A DNA stretch of 64,000 nucleotides from Lentibacillus kapialis (GTDB lineage Bacteria; Bacillota; Bacilli; Bacillales; Amphibacillaceae), in assembly GCF_014646635.1 (NCBI RefSeq), contig NZ_BMNQ01000003.1, forward strand, positions 62,001 through 126,000. The letters are read 5' to 3'. This document shows positions 50,652 through 59,600 of this stretch, one piece after another (the first letter of the stretch is position 1; each line of letters opens with the position of its first letter). The position numbers were made by a program, and so were the translations under genes. The notes beneath the pieces are model-generated. The model searched no databases and was not told the origin of the DNA. It saw only the letters and a list, made by a program, of their open reading frames with translations.

Positions 50652-51230
50652 TTACGAAAGCGAATTTTTCGGCCTAATGGTCAGGGCGTATGCTATCCCT
50701 ATCGATAGAATACTCAGCCAAAATGTAAAATAACCAATTTCCTTCATATATTCTATCAACGATGCGTATATAGGCATTTGATCAAACACATAATCAATGA
50801 CATCATTATGCAATGTCCATATGGCTGCAAACATGATATGTCTGAGTTTAATCGTATAAAAAGGAGCGTACAATAACCCTTGAACGGCCATGGCCCCATG
50901 TGAAAACATAAGCATATAGCCGGCAAAACCCAGTGATCCTTCTATCACTAATGTGAGCAGATTCATGACAACGGCCCAGACACCATATTTAAATAATGTG
51001 ATTAATGCAAGTGCCTCAACGTAGGGTAGGTTTTTTTTAAACAAAAAAAATAACAAAACAATCGTAAAAAATAAACTTGCAGTGGGACTGTCGGGAACAA
51101 ACAATAAGAATATATCGGGTGTTTCGGATAACTGATATCGGTACCAGTAATAACCATAAGCAGTGCCGAATAAGTTAATGATAAACAGAAGGAACAAGAA
51201 CCGTTTATCAAGAAGTATGTACTTAATCAT
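50652..51230 (-). CDS. ypjA: YpjA-like membrane protein (DUF1405)
   Basis: 192 residues, five to six membrane helices. Characteristic stretches are LFGTAYGYYWYRYQL near the start, VPDSPTASLFFTIVLLFFLF and WTLHNDVIDYVFDQMPIY. DUF1405 proteins have no assigned function. It follows qcrC in position, as in B. subtilis, but a terminator separates the two. The ATG is preceded by a purine-rich stretch GGGGTTTTGTA, a weak site. Confidence 0.83.
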   Translation of the reverse strand: MIKYILLDKRFLFLLFIINLFGTAYGYYWYRYQLSETPDIFLLFVPDSPTASLFFTIVLLFFLFKKNLPYVEALALITLFKYGVWAVVMNLLTLVIEGSLGFAGYMLMFSHGAMAVQGLLYAPFYTIKLRHIMFAAIWTLHNDVIDYVFDQMPIYASLIEYMKEIGYFTFWLSILSIGIAYALTIRPKNSLS

Positions 51231-51251
51231 TACAAAACCCCTTCACCATAT

Positions 51252-51293
51252 TAAAAACACCCTCGCCAATTCTGTTTGGCAAAGGTGTTTTTT
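51252..51293 (-). terminator. terminator of the qcr operon
   Basis: AACACC/GGTGTT and GCCAA/TTGGC pair in one hairpin, followed by T-runs on either side. It lies just after the qcrC stop. Confidence 0.85.
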
Positions 51294-51301
51294 AAATCAG
51301 A

Positions 51302-52078
51302 TTATTGATCTTCGTTCACCGAAACAATAAATTCAGCAAGTTTATCTAATTCTTTGTCAGAACCTGAAAATTGATCCGGTGGCATCGAACCGATACCGTT
51401 TTTGGCAATATCTTTAATTTCTTTTTTAGAACGGTCAATGCCAGTAAGCGGAGGAGCCGCGGCCCCTCCCTGAAGGTCTTCACCGTGACAGCTCATACAG
51501 TTATTTTCAAATACTTTATAACCTTCTGAGTCTTTATCGATATCAGCCTGTTCGGATGGTGGTACCGGTTTATTAGCTTCAGCACGCTGCTCCCAATTCA
51601 CTCCTGAAGCGGATTGATAGGTCAGCCAAATGACTGATGTCAGTGCCAGAAGCATCATGCCCACTGAAACCGGGCGCTGGTGCGGCCGTCTGCCTGGTCC
51701 CTTATCCAGGAAGGGAGCCAGCAGCAATCCACCGAAAGCCAGTCCGGGGATAATAATGATACCAAATAAGATGTATGGTCCACTTGCAAAGTTGTACTTT
51801 AACAATTCATATAAGAATAAGAAGTACCAGTCCGGCAAAGGTATATATCCTGAATTAGTCGGATCTGCCATACCTTCGAGCGGGGCCGGGTGTGCTAATG
51901 TCAGCGTTAAAAAACCTACTAAAAACACAGACCCTGCCAGCCACTCTTTTAACAGGAAATTGGGCCAAAATGCTTCTGTCCTGCCGGGATATTCTGAGTA
52001 ATCTTTTGGTATATTCGGTTTTTGTTCCGCGGAGATTCGGGAATCCCCGACGAACTTCATTCCCTTACCCTTATGCAC
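51302..52078 (-). CDS. qcrC: menaquinol:cytochrome c reductase, cytochrome b/c subunit
   Basis: 258 residues. A subunit IV-like part with three membrane helices (about 45-155) is fused to a C-terminal cytochrome c domain with the heme site CMSCH (194-198) and the axial Met in GSMPPDQF. This fused form is typical of Bacillus. The start is GTG at 52078 with GAGGAGG 7 bases upstream. The third gene of qcrABC. Confidence 0.94.
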   Translation of the reverse strand: MHKGKGMKFVGDSRISAEQKPNIPKDYSEYPGRTEAFWPNFLLKEWLAGSVFLVGFLTLTLAHPAPLEGMADPTNSGYIPLPDWYFLFLYELLKYNFASGPYILFGIIIIPGLAFGGLLLAPFLDKGPGRRPHQRPVSVGMMLLALTSVIWLTYQSASGVNWEQRAEANKPVPPSEQADIDKDSEGYKVFENNCMSCHGEDLQGGAAAPPLTGIDRSKKEIKDIAKNGIGSMPPDQFSGSDKELDKLAEFIVSVNEDQ

Positions 52079-52095
52079 AGCTTAACCTCCTCTAT

Positions 52096-52770
52096 TTATA
52101 GTGGTCCGGATATTCCCTGTCTGCGGATCAATATAAAGTGTACGCCCAATAATGCGAACAGAACAGCAGGAAGGAAGAAAACATGGATTGCAAAGAACCT
52201 TGCCAAAGTCTGTGCGCCGACAATTTCTTCATCACCCGCCAGTAATGTTTTTATATCTTCGCCAATAATTGGAACATCCTCTGCTATATTCAACCCAACT
52301 TCTGTGGCAAAGTATGCTTTATTGTCCCACGGCAGCAGATAGCCTGTGAAACCCAAGCCTAAAATGGAGAAGAATAAAAGTACGCCGACTATCCAGTTAA
52401 GTTCACGCGGTTTTTTATAAGCGCCCTGAAAAAACACGCGCAATGTATGTAGTAATAACATCACAATCACAACACTGGCTCCCCAGTGATGCATACCGCG
52501 TACAATTTGACCATGTGCGACTTCAGTCTGCAGGTAATAAACTGATCGCCATGCATTTTCAATATCCGGAACATAATACATGGTCAAAAACATACCGGAC
52601 AGTATTTGAATAACCACTACGAAAAATGTCAATCCACCGAAACAATATACAAATGCGGAGAAATGATGGGCCGGATTAACATGTTCAGGAACTTCGTGGT
52701 CTGCAATATCACGCCAAATTGGTGTAATATCGGCACGCTCGTCTATCCAGTCATATATCTTTTGCAGCAT
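52096..52770 (-). CDS. qcrB: menaquinol:cytochrome c reductase, cytochrome b6 subunit
   Basis: 224 residues with four membrane helices, the b6-type split form. Heme ligands lie in HHWGASVVIVMLLLHTLR and the AIHVFFLPAVL...VHF helix. The PWDNKAYFATEVG segment is the quinol-site region. It follows qcrA by 6 bp. Part of the complex III-like branch feeding cytochrome c oxidase. Confidence 0.95.
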   Translation of the reverse strand: MLQKIYDWIDERADITPIWRDIADHEVPEHVNPAHHFSAFVYCFGGLTFFVVVIQILSGMFLTMYYVPDIENAWRSVYYLQTEVAHGQIVRGMHHWGASVVIVMLLLHTLRVFFQGAYKKPRELNWIVGVLLFFSILGLGFTGYLLPWDNKAYFATEVGLNIAEDVPIIGEDIKTLLAGDEEIVGAQTLARFFAIHVFFLPAVLFALLGVHFILIRRQGISGPL

Positions 52771-52776
52771 TAACCC

Positions 52777-53292
52777 TTACAACTCCTCTCTCAGTTGTGC
52801 TTTACCAAGGTACAGCATTCCGTTTTCAACTTTGTGTTCATAAATATCGAGTCCTGCAGTTGGCGGCGTACCCGGGACATTCTCGCCATCTTTATAATAG
52901 CGTCCGTCATGACATGGGCAGTAAAATTGATTTGGATAATCATCACTGCCTTCCCATGAAACAACACAGCCAAGGTGCTTACAAATTGGGGAAAGTGCCA
53001 CTATTTCACCATTGTCATCTTTATAAACCCATGCCGTTTTGCTGACTTTGGATTCATACCAGCCGTCAATTTGTTCGACTTCCCAGTCCACACGCTGGGG
53101 CTCATTTGTAAGATCTTCTTCAGCCAGCTGAACGTTGGTGAAATCACCTTGTGACTCTTCTTTCTGAAGGACGGGATCAATTGCCATCCTCAATGGCGAA
53201 ATTAATAAACCGGCTGCCATAAAACCTCCTGCACCTGTAAGCGTATAGTTCAAAAATTGTCGACGCGATACTGGTTGTTTGTCTTTGCTCAT
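52777..53292 (-). CDS. qcrA: menaquinol:cytochrome c reductase, Rieske iron-sulfur subunit
   Basis: 171 residues. Starts with a twin-arginine leader and membrane anchor (VSRRQFLNYTLTGAGGFMA), so it should be exported folded by the Tat system coded at 20-21 kb; B. subtilis QcrA is a known Tat substrate. The Rieske ligands are CKHLGCVVSW and CPCHDGRYYKDG. First gene of qcrABC, with a promoter about 70 bp upstream and a G-rich ribosome site. Confidence 0.95.
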   Translation of the reverse strand: MSKDKQPVSRRQFLNYTLTGAGGFMAAGLLISPLRMAIDPVLQKEESQGDFTNVQLAEEDLTNEPQRVDWEVEQIDGWYESKVSKTAWVYKDDNGEIVALSPICKHLGCVVSWEGSDDYPNQFYCPCHDGRYYKDGENVPGTPPTAGLDIYEHKVENGMLYLGKAQLREEL

Positions 53293-53358
53293 GATTTTCC
53301 CCCCCTCTATACATTTTTCACGGACAAGTTTATTAAATCAGATTACTAGGACAATACC

Positions 53359-53387
53359 ATGATAGCGCAATCTGTTGAACGGGTCAA
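53359..53387 (-). promoter_or_regulatory. promoter of qcrABC
   Basis: Minus strand TTGACC, 17 bases, TATCAT. The -10 ends about 67 bp before the qcrA start. Confidence 0.65.
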
Positions 53388-53480
53388 TATAAATCCATTT
53401 GCTCTTTCACTGGAAGGACATCAAACGATTTCATTTTGTGATGAATCCGACAAATATATTCCCCACCATCTATAACTTTG

Positions 53481-53951
53481 TTATTTGTCATCTTGCCAAT
53501 ACGAACGTATCAGCTCACCCACTTGCTGAACCTGACTGTGAACAACCGATTGTTTTTCCCTGGCCTGCATTGATTCTGTTACGATATGCGGATTCCAGAT
53601 TAAAGTCCCTTGCATGGCTTGATCAAATTTCTTCCAACCGGAATCAGCTGTTATGAAAAAGAAGTGATCAAATGGCTGAGACCTTATATTTTCAACCCAT
53701 GAATTGATTCGAACAACCTCAGTTTTTTTATCGGCTGATTTCAAATAATTGTAGTCCGGGCACAGCATAACCCTGCCGGTTATTTCCTTTTCAAGTTCGC
53801 GGATAAAGACTGATAAAACCTCACGCTGGAACGCGTCCTTTTCGAGGCTTGAGTCAGTTAAAAAATGAAAGGGTATTAAAGGCAAAATAATGGTATCAAT
53901 ATACTCTTTTGCTTGGACATATTGCTGTAAATCCTGTTTTGTCCATTTCAT
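53481..53951 (-). CDS. ypiF: YpiF-like protein (DUF2487)
   Basis: 156 residues, soluble, no known motif for catalysis. Family-like stretches: MKWTKQDLQQYVQAKEYIDT, ILPLIPFHFL, LCPDYNYL and DHFFFITADSGWKKF. It lies between ypiB and qcrA, as in B. subtilis, where it is near the start of the qcr operon. Here a good promoter for qcr lies between, so qcr need not depend on it. Confidence 0.82.
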   Translation of the reverse strand: MKWTKQDLQQYVQAKEYIDTIILPLIPFHFLTDSSLEKDAFQREVLSVFIRELEKEITGRVMLCPDYNYLKSADKKTEVVRINSWVENIRSQPFDHFFFITADSGWKKFDQAMQGTLIWNPHIVTESMQAREKQSVVHSQVQQVGELIRSYWQDDK

Positions 53952-54066
53952 AGTGTGCTATCTTTCCTCCTGTCTATTCCCAAAAAAGAAAAATATTATA
54001 TAATTTATATGTTATCCCAATGAAACAAAAAAAATCAACCTGTTAATCAGGTCAATAAGGCTAATT

Positions 54067-54615
54067 TCATTTCTTTTGTTCCAATGTATACAGTTGTTCG
54101 GACAATTCGGTAAATGCTTTACGGTCTCGTTCATCTAAGGCATTGTCGATTTTTTCCCGGAGAGATCGGCGCCTATAATTATAAATTGTCTTATCCAATA
54201 ATTGTTTTGCCATGTTCTGATCTGCTTCAGTTATGAAGTATTCATCCGGAATGAACGGGTTTTCAACGAGCACCGCTGCATAAAATACATTTTGGTAGGA
54301 TTTGTTAAAATTCAACTGAATATATAGGGATTCATACTGGTTCATACGAATATCATGAAAGGTTTTTTCGGCATCGGTGGTCACTAAATGTTCTTTATAA
54401 AAGCGAAACGGTACTTCATCGGTACAGGTACTGGTCATGATTAAGCCACGCGGACAAAATTTAGCTTGGCGGACAAAATGAACATTTGACAGCAATTTAT
54501 GATGGTTGACAATGTAGTTGAGGATCCACACACTTTCCCGTTTTTTTAACTGGTAATTGTTTAAGAACCATTGAATAAAACTTTTCTTGTCCTTTACGGA
54601 TACGGGAGTTTGCAT
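54067..54615 (-). CDS. ypiB: YpiB/ReoY family protein (UPF0302)
   Basis: 182 residues. Family start VSVKDKKSFIQWFLNNYQLK and mid-part GLIMTSTCTDEVPFRFYKE, then a helical basic tail (YRRRSLREKIDNALDERDRK). The Listeria homologue ReoY works with ReoM and PrkA to control ClpCP breakdown of MurA, hence peptidoglycan synthesis. Its neighbour YpiA is likewise tied to MurA turnover in B. subtilis. AAAAGGAGG is 12 bases from the ATG, a little far. Confidence 0.82.
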   Translation of the reverse strand: MQTPVSVKDKKSFIQWFLNNYQLKKRESVWILNYIVNHHKLLSNVHFVRQAKFCPRGLIMTSTCTDEVPFRFYKEHLVTTDAEKTFHDIRMNQYESLYIQLNFNKSYQNVFYAAVLVENPFIPDEYFITEADQNMAKQLLDKTIYNYRRRSLREKIDNALDERDRKAFTELSEQLYTLEQKK

Positions 54616-54655
54616 TGATGTAACGAGCCTCCTTTTAATATAACGTGCATGTAAT

Positions 54656-55921
54656 CTATATATCTTCGGGATGTTTTAATCGTTGCACAAATGCCTCAAT
54701 TTCAGGGTCCATGGGCTGCAGATCTAAGTATGCTTTAAAGATTTGGATCGCGTTATCGATCCTCCCTTCCTCTGTCAGGAAATAGCCGTATTCTTTCAGG
54801 AAATCACTATCCTGTTTGAGGCTATTATATGCTTCCTGGTAATGTTTTAATGCATTGTTGTACGACTCCAGTTCATTATACGCGCGGGCAAGTTCCCATT
54901 CATAAAGCGGATCATTGGCGCCCATTTTTTTAATATCATTAATCAGATCAATAATATTATCTTCTTTTTCCCGTTGTTTAAACAATTCAATTAAAAATAG
55001 AACGGCCTCCTTATAGTCCGGATCAAGAGTGACCGCTTCACGAACCCATTTTTCACTTTCTTCTTCCTGATTTAATTGGTGTGCCATTGAACCTGCGAAA
55101 AAAAACAATTCTTTATTAAATTCATCAATTTGGATTCCTTGTTTGGCAGTTTCATATGCCTCGTTGATCATTTCTTCGGCTTCGTAAGCTTTTGCCAGTT
55201 GATAATATGCGGTGTGATAATACATATCCTGTTCAATCACATGTTTCCACGCCTGTATCGCAATATCGCGGCGACCTGCATGTAAGGCTGTAAAACCGTA
55301 TTTGAATAACGTGTCCGGATCTTCACTGTCAATACTTTGATAGGTCTCAAGGGCAATTTCATACTCTCCGGATGCCGCATATGCTTCTGCCAGCCGGTCG
55401 TTTATTGAGACATTAGCGATTTCTTTTTCAATAGGTAGTATTTTTTCATAATACGTTATCGCCTGCCGGTAATCCCCGTTTGAAAAGAGCAATTCTCCCA
55501 GTGCAAAGTCAATAATCGCCTCATTCGGTTCAAAATTCTTAGCTGTTAGTAATTTTTGTTCGGCTACTTCAAATAATCCCTGAGCTTGATATAAATCCGC
55601 CAATTGCATGAGTGTTTGGACATAAGCCGGGTCATCTTCCTCAATTTCATTAAGTAGGTTTATAGCTTCTCCATCGTTGTCCTGTTCAATATAAACGTCT
55701 GCCAGCATTATTTTTATTTCACTTTCTTTCGGGAAACGATTTGATAATTCCTCTAAAATATCAATTGCTTCTGTTAAAAAGCCCCACTGAACATATAATT
55801 CAGCTATAGTGAATTTATCTTCATCATCAGCTTTAGGCAGATAATCTTCAAGGAGTGCAATGGCTTTGTTTGTCTCCTTTGCCTCCATGAGATGAACGGC
55901 TTCCATAATTGTGCTGTCCAT
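54656..55921 (-). CDS. ypiA: YpiA-like tetratricopeptide repeat protein
   Basis: 421 residues from the ATG at 55921, 9 bases after AAAGG; the earlier ATG overlaps that site. About ten TPR helix pairs, e.g. ALLEDYLPKADDEDKFTIAE and YYQLAKAYEAEEMINEAYE. Soluble and very acidic. A protein-protein scaffold; in B. subtilis YpiA affects MurA degradation by ClpCP, and it lies beside ypiB there as here. It is 40 bp before ypiB on the same strand. Confidence 0.85.
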   Translation of the reverse strand: MDSTIMEAVHLMEAKETNKAIALLEDYLPKADDEDKFTIAELYVQWGFLTEAIDILEELSNRFPKESEIKIMLADVYIEQDNDGEAINLLNEIEEDDPAYVQTLMQLADLYQAQGLFEVAEQKLLTAKNFEPNEAIIDFALGELLFSNGDYRQAITYYEKILPIEKEIANVSINDRLAEAYAASGEYEIALETYQSIDSEDPDTLFKYGFTALHAGRRDIAIQAWKHVIEQDMYYHTAYYQLAKAYEAEEMINEAYETAKQGIQIDEFNKELFFFAGSMAHQLNQEEESEKWVREAVTLDPDYKEAVLFLIELFKQREKEDNIIDLINDIKKMGANDPLYEWELARAYNELESYNNALKHYQEAYNSLKQDSDFLKEYGYFLTEEGRIDNAIQIFKAYLDLQPMDPEIEAFVQRLKHPEDI

Positions 55922-56021
55922 TAAGAACATCCTTTCGCTTCTGCGTACATATCTACTGATTATTTCATCATATCGAAAACAATTTATTTATTCAAGAATG
56001 AAAACTAAAAGATGCTTCTGT

Positions 56022-56058
56022 AAAAAGGAACCTGTTTTTAACAGATTCCTCTTTATCC
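56022..56058 (-). terminator. terminator of the aro operon
   Basis: AGGAACCTGTT and AACAGATTCCT pair with two mismatches around a T loop. On the minus strand it is followed by TTTTTACAG. Confidence 0.7.
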
Positions 56059-56061
56059 TTT

Positions 56062-57357
56062 TTATCCTTTGTCGGTTATGCTGTTTAAATGCTCAAAGAA
56101 GTCAGGATAAGAAATTGCAATTGAAGAAATATCATCAATAATCACGTTTTGTTTGGTGATTAAAGATGCAATGGCATGCATCATTGCAATCCGGTGGTCA
56201 TTATATGCTGCTACTCTTCCGCCGGTTAGGACGGAACCCCCGTTAATAACCATTCCATCTTCGGTTGATTTAACGCTGGCACCGAGACGAGTCAATCCGT
56301 CTACCACTGCTCTGATGCGATCTGTTTCCTTAAATTTTAGTTCTGATGCATCCCGGATAATCGTTTCGCCTTCAGCCTGAGTGGCCGCTAACGCAATAAT
56401 CGGGATTTCATCAATCAATCGTGGAATAATGTCCCCCTCTATGATCACTCCCTTAAGCTTTTGGGAAGAGATGATAACATCCCCGAATGCTTCGCCGCCA
56501 GTGGTTTGTTTATTCGTGATTTCAACCGCTGCTCCCATCTCCTGCAGGACCTCAATGATGCCTGTCCGGCTGCCATTCAGTCCTATATTTGTTAGTGTCA
56601 ATCGACTCCCCGGGACAATCGCGGCAGCCGTCATAAAGAATGCCGCTGACGAAATGTCGCCTGGTACGTAAACATCAATTCCATTTAGCGATTGTTGGTT
56701 TGTAATACGGATTTGTTGATTTTCACTGACTATATCAGCTCCAAACGCTTGGAGCATATTTTCCGAATGATTCCTTGAAGTGGTCTTTTCGGTTACTGTT
56801 GTCACGCCTTCAGACAGCAATCCTGCTAGAAGCACTGCAGATTTAACTTGTGCACTTTTAACCGGCAGTGTATAGTCAATGCTCTTAATATCTCCGCCCC
56901 TTATCGCCATTGGCAAGAATGAGCCCTTTGAACGACCGTCAAATTGTGCTCCCATTTGCTTAAGGGGGGCAACCACACGATCCATCGGACGTTTCGTCAG
57001 GGAATTATCCCCGTAAACGGACGTAAAAAGTGGTAGTCCGGCCAGAACACCCAACATTAGTCTGGCGGTGGTGCCGGAATTGCCGAAATAAAGGGGTTCT
57101 TTAGGTTCAGTAAAATATCCGGGACCATGACTGTCTATTTTAAGTGAGTTTCTCTCATGCTCAATAGATACGCCGAACTGTTTAAAAGCTTCCACTGTCC
57201 GTAAACAATCTTCACCGTTTAAAAAATTCGTGATGTTTGTCGTTCCTTTTGCAAGAGCACCCAGTATGACCGCCCTGTGAGATATTGATTTATCCCCGGG
57301 CACATGTAATTGCCCTCTCAATGGTGCTGATGAAGGTCTCAATGTTACCTCTTTCAA
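56062..57357 (-). CDS. aroA: 3-phosphoshikimate 1-carboxyvinyltransferase (EPSP synthase)
   Basis: 431 residues. Sixth step of the shikimate route. Substrate-binding parts: PGDKSISHRAVILGALA near the N-terminus, YFGNSGTTARLMLGVLAG, and at the C-terminal side KETDRIRAV and YNDHRIAMM. The start codon is TTG at 57357 with GAGGTG 7-8 bases upstream. Last gene of the aroC-aroB-hisC-tyrA-aroA run (called aroE in B. subtilis). Confidence 0.95.
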   Translation of the reverse strand: MKEVTLRPSSAPLRGQLHVPGDKSISHRAVILGALAKGTTNITNFLNGEDCLRTVEAFKQFGVSIEHERNSLKIDSHGPGYFTEPKEPLYFGNSGTTARLMLGVLAGLPLFTSVYGDNSLTKRPMDRVVAPLKQMGAQFDGRSKGSFLPMAIRGGDIKSIDYTLPVKSAQVKSAVLLAGLLSEGVTTVTEKTTSRNHSENMLQAFGADIVSENQQIRITNQQSLNGIDVYVPGDISSAAFFMTAAAIVPGSRLTLTNIGLNGSRTGIIEVLQEMGAAVEITNKQTTGGEAFGDVIISSQKLKGVIIEGDIIPRLIDEIPIIALAATQAEGETIIRDASELKFKETDRIRAVVDGLTRLGASVKSTEDGMVINGGSVLTGGRVAAYNDHRIAMMHAIASLITKQNVIIDDISSIAISYPDFFEHLNSITDKG

Positions 57358-57379
57358 CAGGAATCACCTCTTTGTTTGC

Positions 57380-58480
57380 CTATTCTTCAAGCATTAAATC
57401 ATAACCATACTGTTGCAACACCTGATAGCTTTTTATTTGCTCATCTTTACTGGACACGCTCAGTCGTAGTACTCCGGTGATGCCCTCGCGTATTTCCAGG
57501 ATTCTTATGTTGGTGATACTGATTCCTTCGCCTGCCAGGATATTTGCCACTGAAGCAATGGCACCTGTCTGGTCGCGGATATCAACGTACAAATCATAAA
57601 AAGCCGGAAAAGCACCTTTTTCCTTTGTTCCTAATCCGTCCCTGAAATCTTTAGCTTGTTTCAAATAAGCCGTAAGCTCCGATTTGCCATCAGTTTGAAG
57701 CATATATTTTAGGGATGCCATTTCATTTGTCCAATCGTCAATCATCCGTACCATTTTCTCTTTATTATGATAAAAGATATCCTGCCACAGCTCCGGGTTA
57801 CCGGATGCTATTCGCGTAACGTCCCGGAAGCCACCCGCAGCAAGTTTTGGGATGAATTGGTATGTCTCCCCCCATTTCATTGCCTGCCTTACAAGCGCAG
57901 AAGCAATCAAATGTGGAAAATGTGAAATGACGCCCGTCATTTCATCATGTTCATCAGCTTTTAATTTGATGATATGGCTTTTTGTATCGGTTAACAGGTT
58001 TTCCAGAGCTTCAGCTGCTGATGACGGGCAATTTTTGGCTGGAGACAGTACATAAATAGCATTTTCAAACAAGTGGGCCTTTGCAGCCTTGATTCCTCTC
58101 TTATGCGATCCTGCCATAGGATGACCGCCGATAAATCGTATGTTCTGATTTGTTAATGTGTTTGCTTTATCAAGGACTGTCTTCTTTACAGAGGACACAT
58201 CTGTAACAATCACTTTTTGCTCGAATGTGATGTTATCCAGCTGGTCCAAAAATTCAAGTGTTTCGGTAATTGGAGTTCCTAAAATAATGAAATCAGCTTT
58301 TTTGGCCGCTTCCGTCACATTTGAACTGGCTTCATCAATGATTTCGTTCATCAATGCAAATTCAAGTGTTTTGGGGTTTATGTCACAGCCAATAATATAA
58401 TTATCTTCGGATGCATAAAGACTCTTGGCTAAAGAACCACCAATCAAGCCAAGGCCAATCATTGTAATCGTTGTTCTCAC
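57380..58480 (-). CDS. tyrA: prephenate dehydrogenase with ACT domain
   Basis: 366 residues. NAD-binding start IGLGLIGGSLAKSL, active-site region GGHPMAGSHKRGIKAA, and a C-terminal ACT domain (about 295-366, DQTGAIASVANILAGEGISI) that should sense tyrosine. Makes 4-hydroxyphenylpyruvate. The GTG start shares 4 bases with the hisC stop (GTGA), so the two are coupled. Confidence 0.95.
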   Translation of the reverse strand: MRTTITMIGLGLIGGSLAKSLYASEDNYIIGCDINPKTLEFALMNEIIDEASSNVTEAAKKADFIILGTPITETLEFLDQLDNITFEQKVIVTDVSSVKKTVLDKANTLTNQNIRFIGGHPMAGSHKRGIKAAKAHLFENAIYVLSPAKNCPSSAAEALENLLTDTKSHIIKLKADEHDEMTGVISHFPHLIASALVRQAMKWGETYQFIPKLAAGGFRDVTRIASGNPELWQDIFYHNKEKMVRMIDDWTNEMASLKYMLQTDGKSELTAYLKQAKDFRDGLGTKEKGAFPAFYDLYVDIRDQTGAIASVANILAGEGISITNIRILEIREGITGVLRLSVSSKDEQIKSYQVLQQYGYDLMLEE

Positions 58481-59583
58481 GTCAGTAACCCCTCGTTTAC
58501 TTTCTGATTCAGCTGGTACAAAATTTTCTGCAACTCCTGCATGTCCGATTCAGTGCCGATTGTAATCCGGATAGTTTCAGGGAATCCAAAACTTTCACCC
58601 GGGCGAACAATAAATCCATGTTCCTGTAGATACAAGAACATTTTTTCACTACTTAGCGGCGTGGAGACAAGCAAAAAGTTTGTCTGGGAATCATAGAAAT
58701 GCCAGTCGATTGAATTCAGGAATTTTTCAAATGAATGTTTTATAGTGTGATTACGTGTAATTGAATCGTAAATAAATTTGTCATCCTCAAGGGCCAGCAA
58801 TGCCGCCTTTTGGGCGACTGATGATGTATTGAACGGTCCTCTGACAACGTCCAACCTTTGTATAATATCCTGGTTGGCTATGCCGTAGCCAATCCGCAGC
58901 CCTGCAAGTCCATAGGCTTTGGAAAACGTACGTAGAACAATTAAATTTTTGTATTGGTTTAAATATTGTAAAGCATTCGGCTGCTTGTGGCCATCAGCAT
59001 ATTCAAAATATGCTTCATCCAATACCACCAGGACATCTGACGGACATTTTTCCATGAAATCGTAAAAATCATCGCGCGGGATAAGGCTTCCTGTCGGGTT
59101 GTTTGGTGAACACAACCATACAACATTTGTACGATCGTCCATTGTCTCAAGCATTCCCGAAAGATTGTGATAACCGTTTATCGTCGGTACTTCTTTGACT
59201 TCAGCACCTTCAATAAGAGCGTTATGTTTATATTGTGGGAATGTTGGCGTTGCCATGATCGTATTGACACCAGGATATAAGTAAGCACGGCCTATGGTTT
59301 GCACGACTTCATCTGTTCCATTCCCAAAGATCAGCTGATCCTCAGATACCTTTAACTTATTGGAAAGAGCCATTCGCAGTTCCGAGGTATAGCCATCAGG
59401 ATAAATATTAAGAGAAAGGCTGTGTTCGGAAAGGTAATCATCCACTTTCCCGGAATAACCAAAGGGGTTTTCATTTGATGCCAATTTGACAATACGGTTT
59501 AGCCCATATTCTCTTTTCACTTCTTCAGTCTGCTTACCAGGCTGATAAGGTGTCATCTCTTTTAAAATTTGTTTGCTTGTCAT
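58477..59583 (-). CDS. hisC: histidinol-phosphate / aromatic aminotransferase
   Basis: 368 residues from the ATG at 59583, which has GGGGGA 9 bases upstream and gives an N-terminus in register with B. subtilis HisC (QILKEMTPYQPGK). PLP lysine in RTFSKAYGLAGLRIGYG. In Bacillus this enzyme serves both histidine and tyrosine/phenylalanine synthesis, which explains its place before tyrA. A frame-compatible ATG at 59604 overlaps the aroB stop by 4 bases but has only a weak site. Confidence 0.94.
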   Translation of the reverse strand: MTSKQILKEMTPYQPGKQTEEVKREYGLNRIVKLASNENPFGYSGKVDDYLSEHSLSLNIYPDGYTSELRMALSNKLKVSEDQLIFGNGTDEVVQTIGRAYLYPGVNTIMATPTFPQYKHNALIEGAEVKEVPTINGYHNLSGMLETMDDRTNVVWLCSPNNPTGSLIPRDDFYDFMEKCPSDVLVVLDEAYFEYADGHKQPNALQYLNQYKNLIVLRTFSKAYGLAGLRIGYGIANQDIIQRLDVVRGPFNTSSVAQKAALLALEDDKFIYDSITRNHTIKHSFEKFLNSIDWHFYDSQTNFLLVSTPLSSEKMFLYLQEHGFIVRPGESFGFPETIRITIGTESDMQELQKILYQLNQKVNEGLLT

Positions 59584-59600
59584 TCCGCACTGTCCCCCAT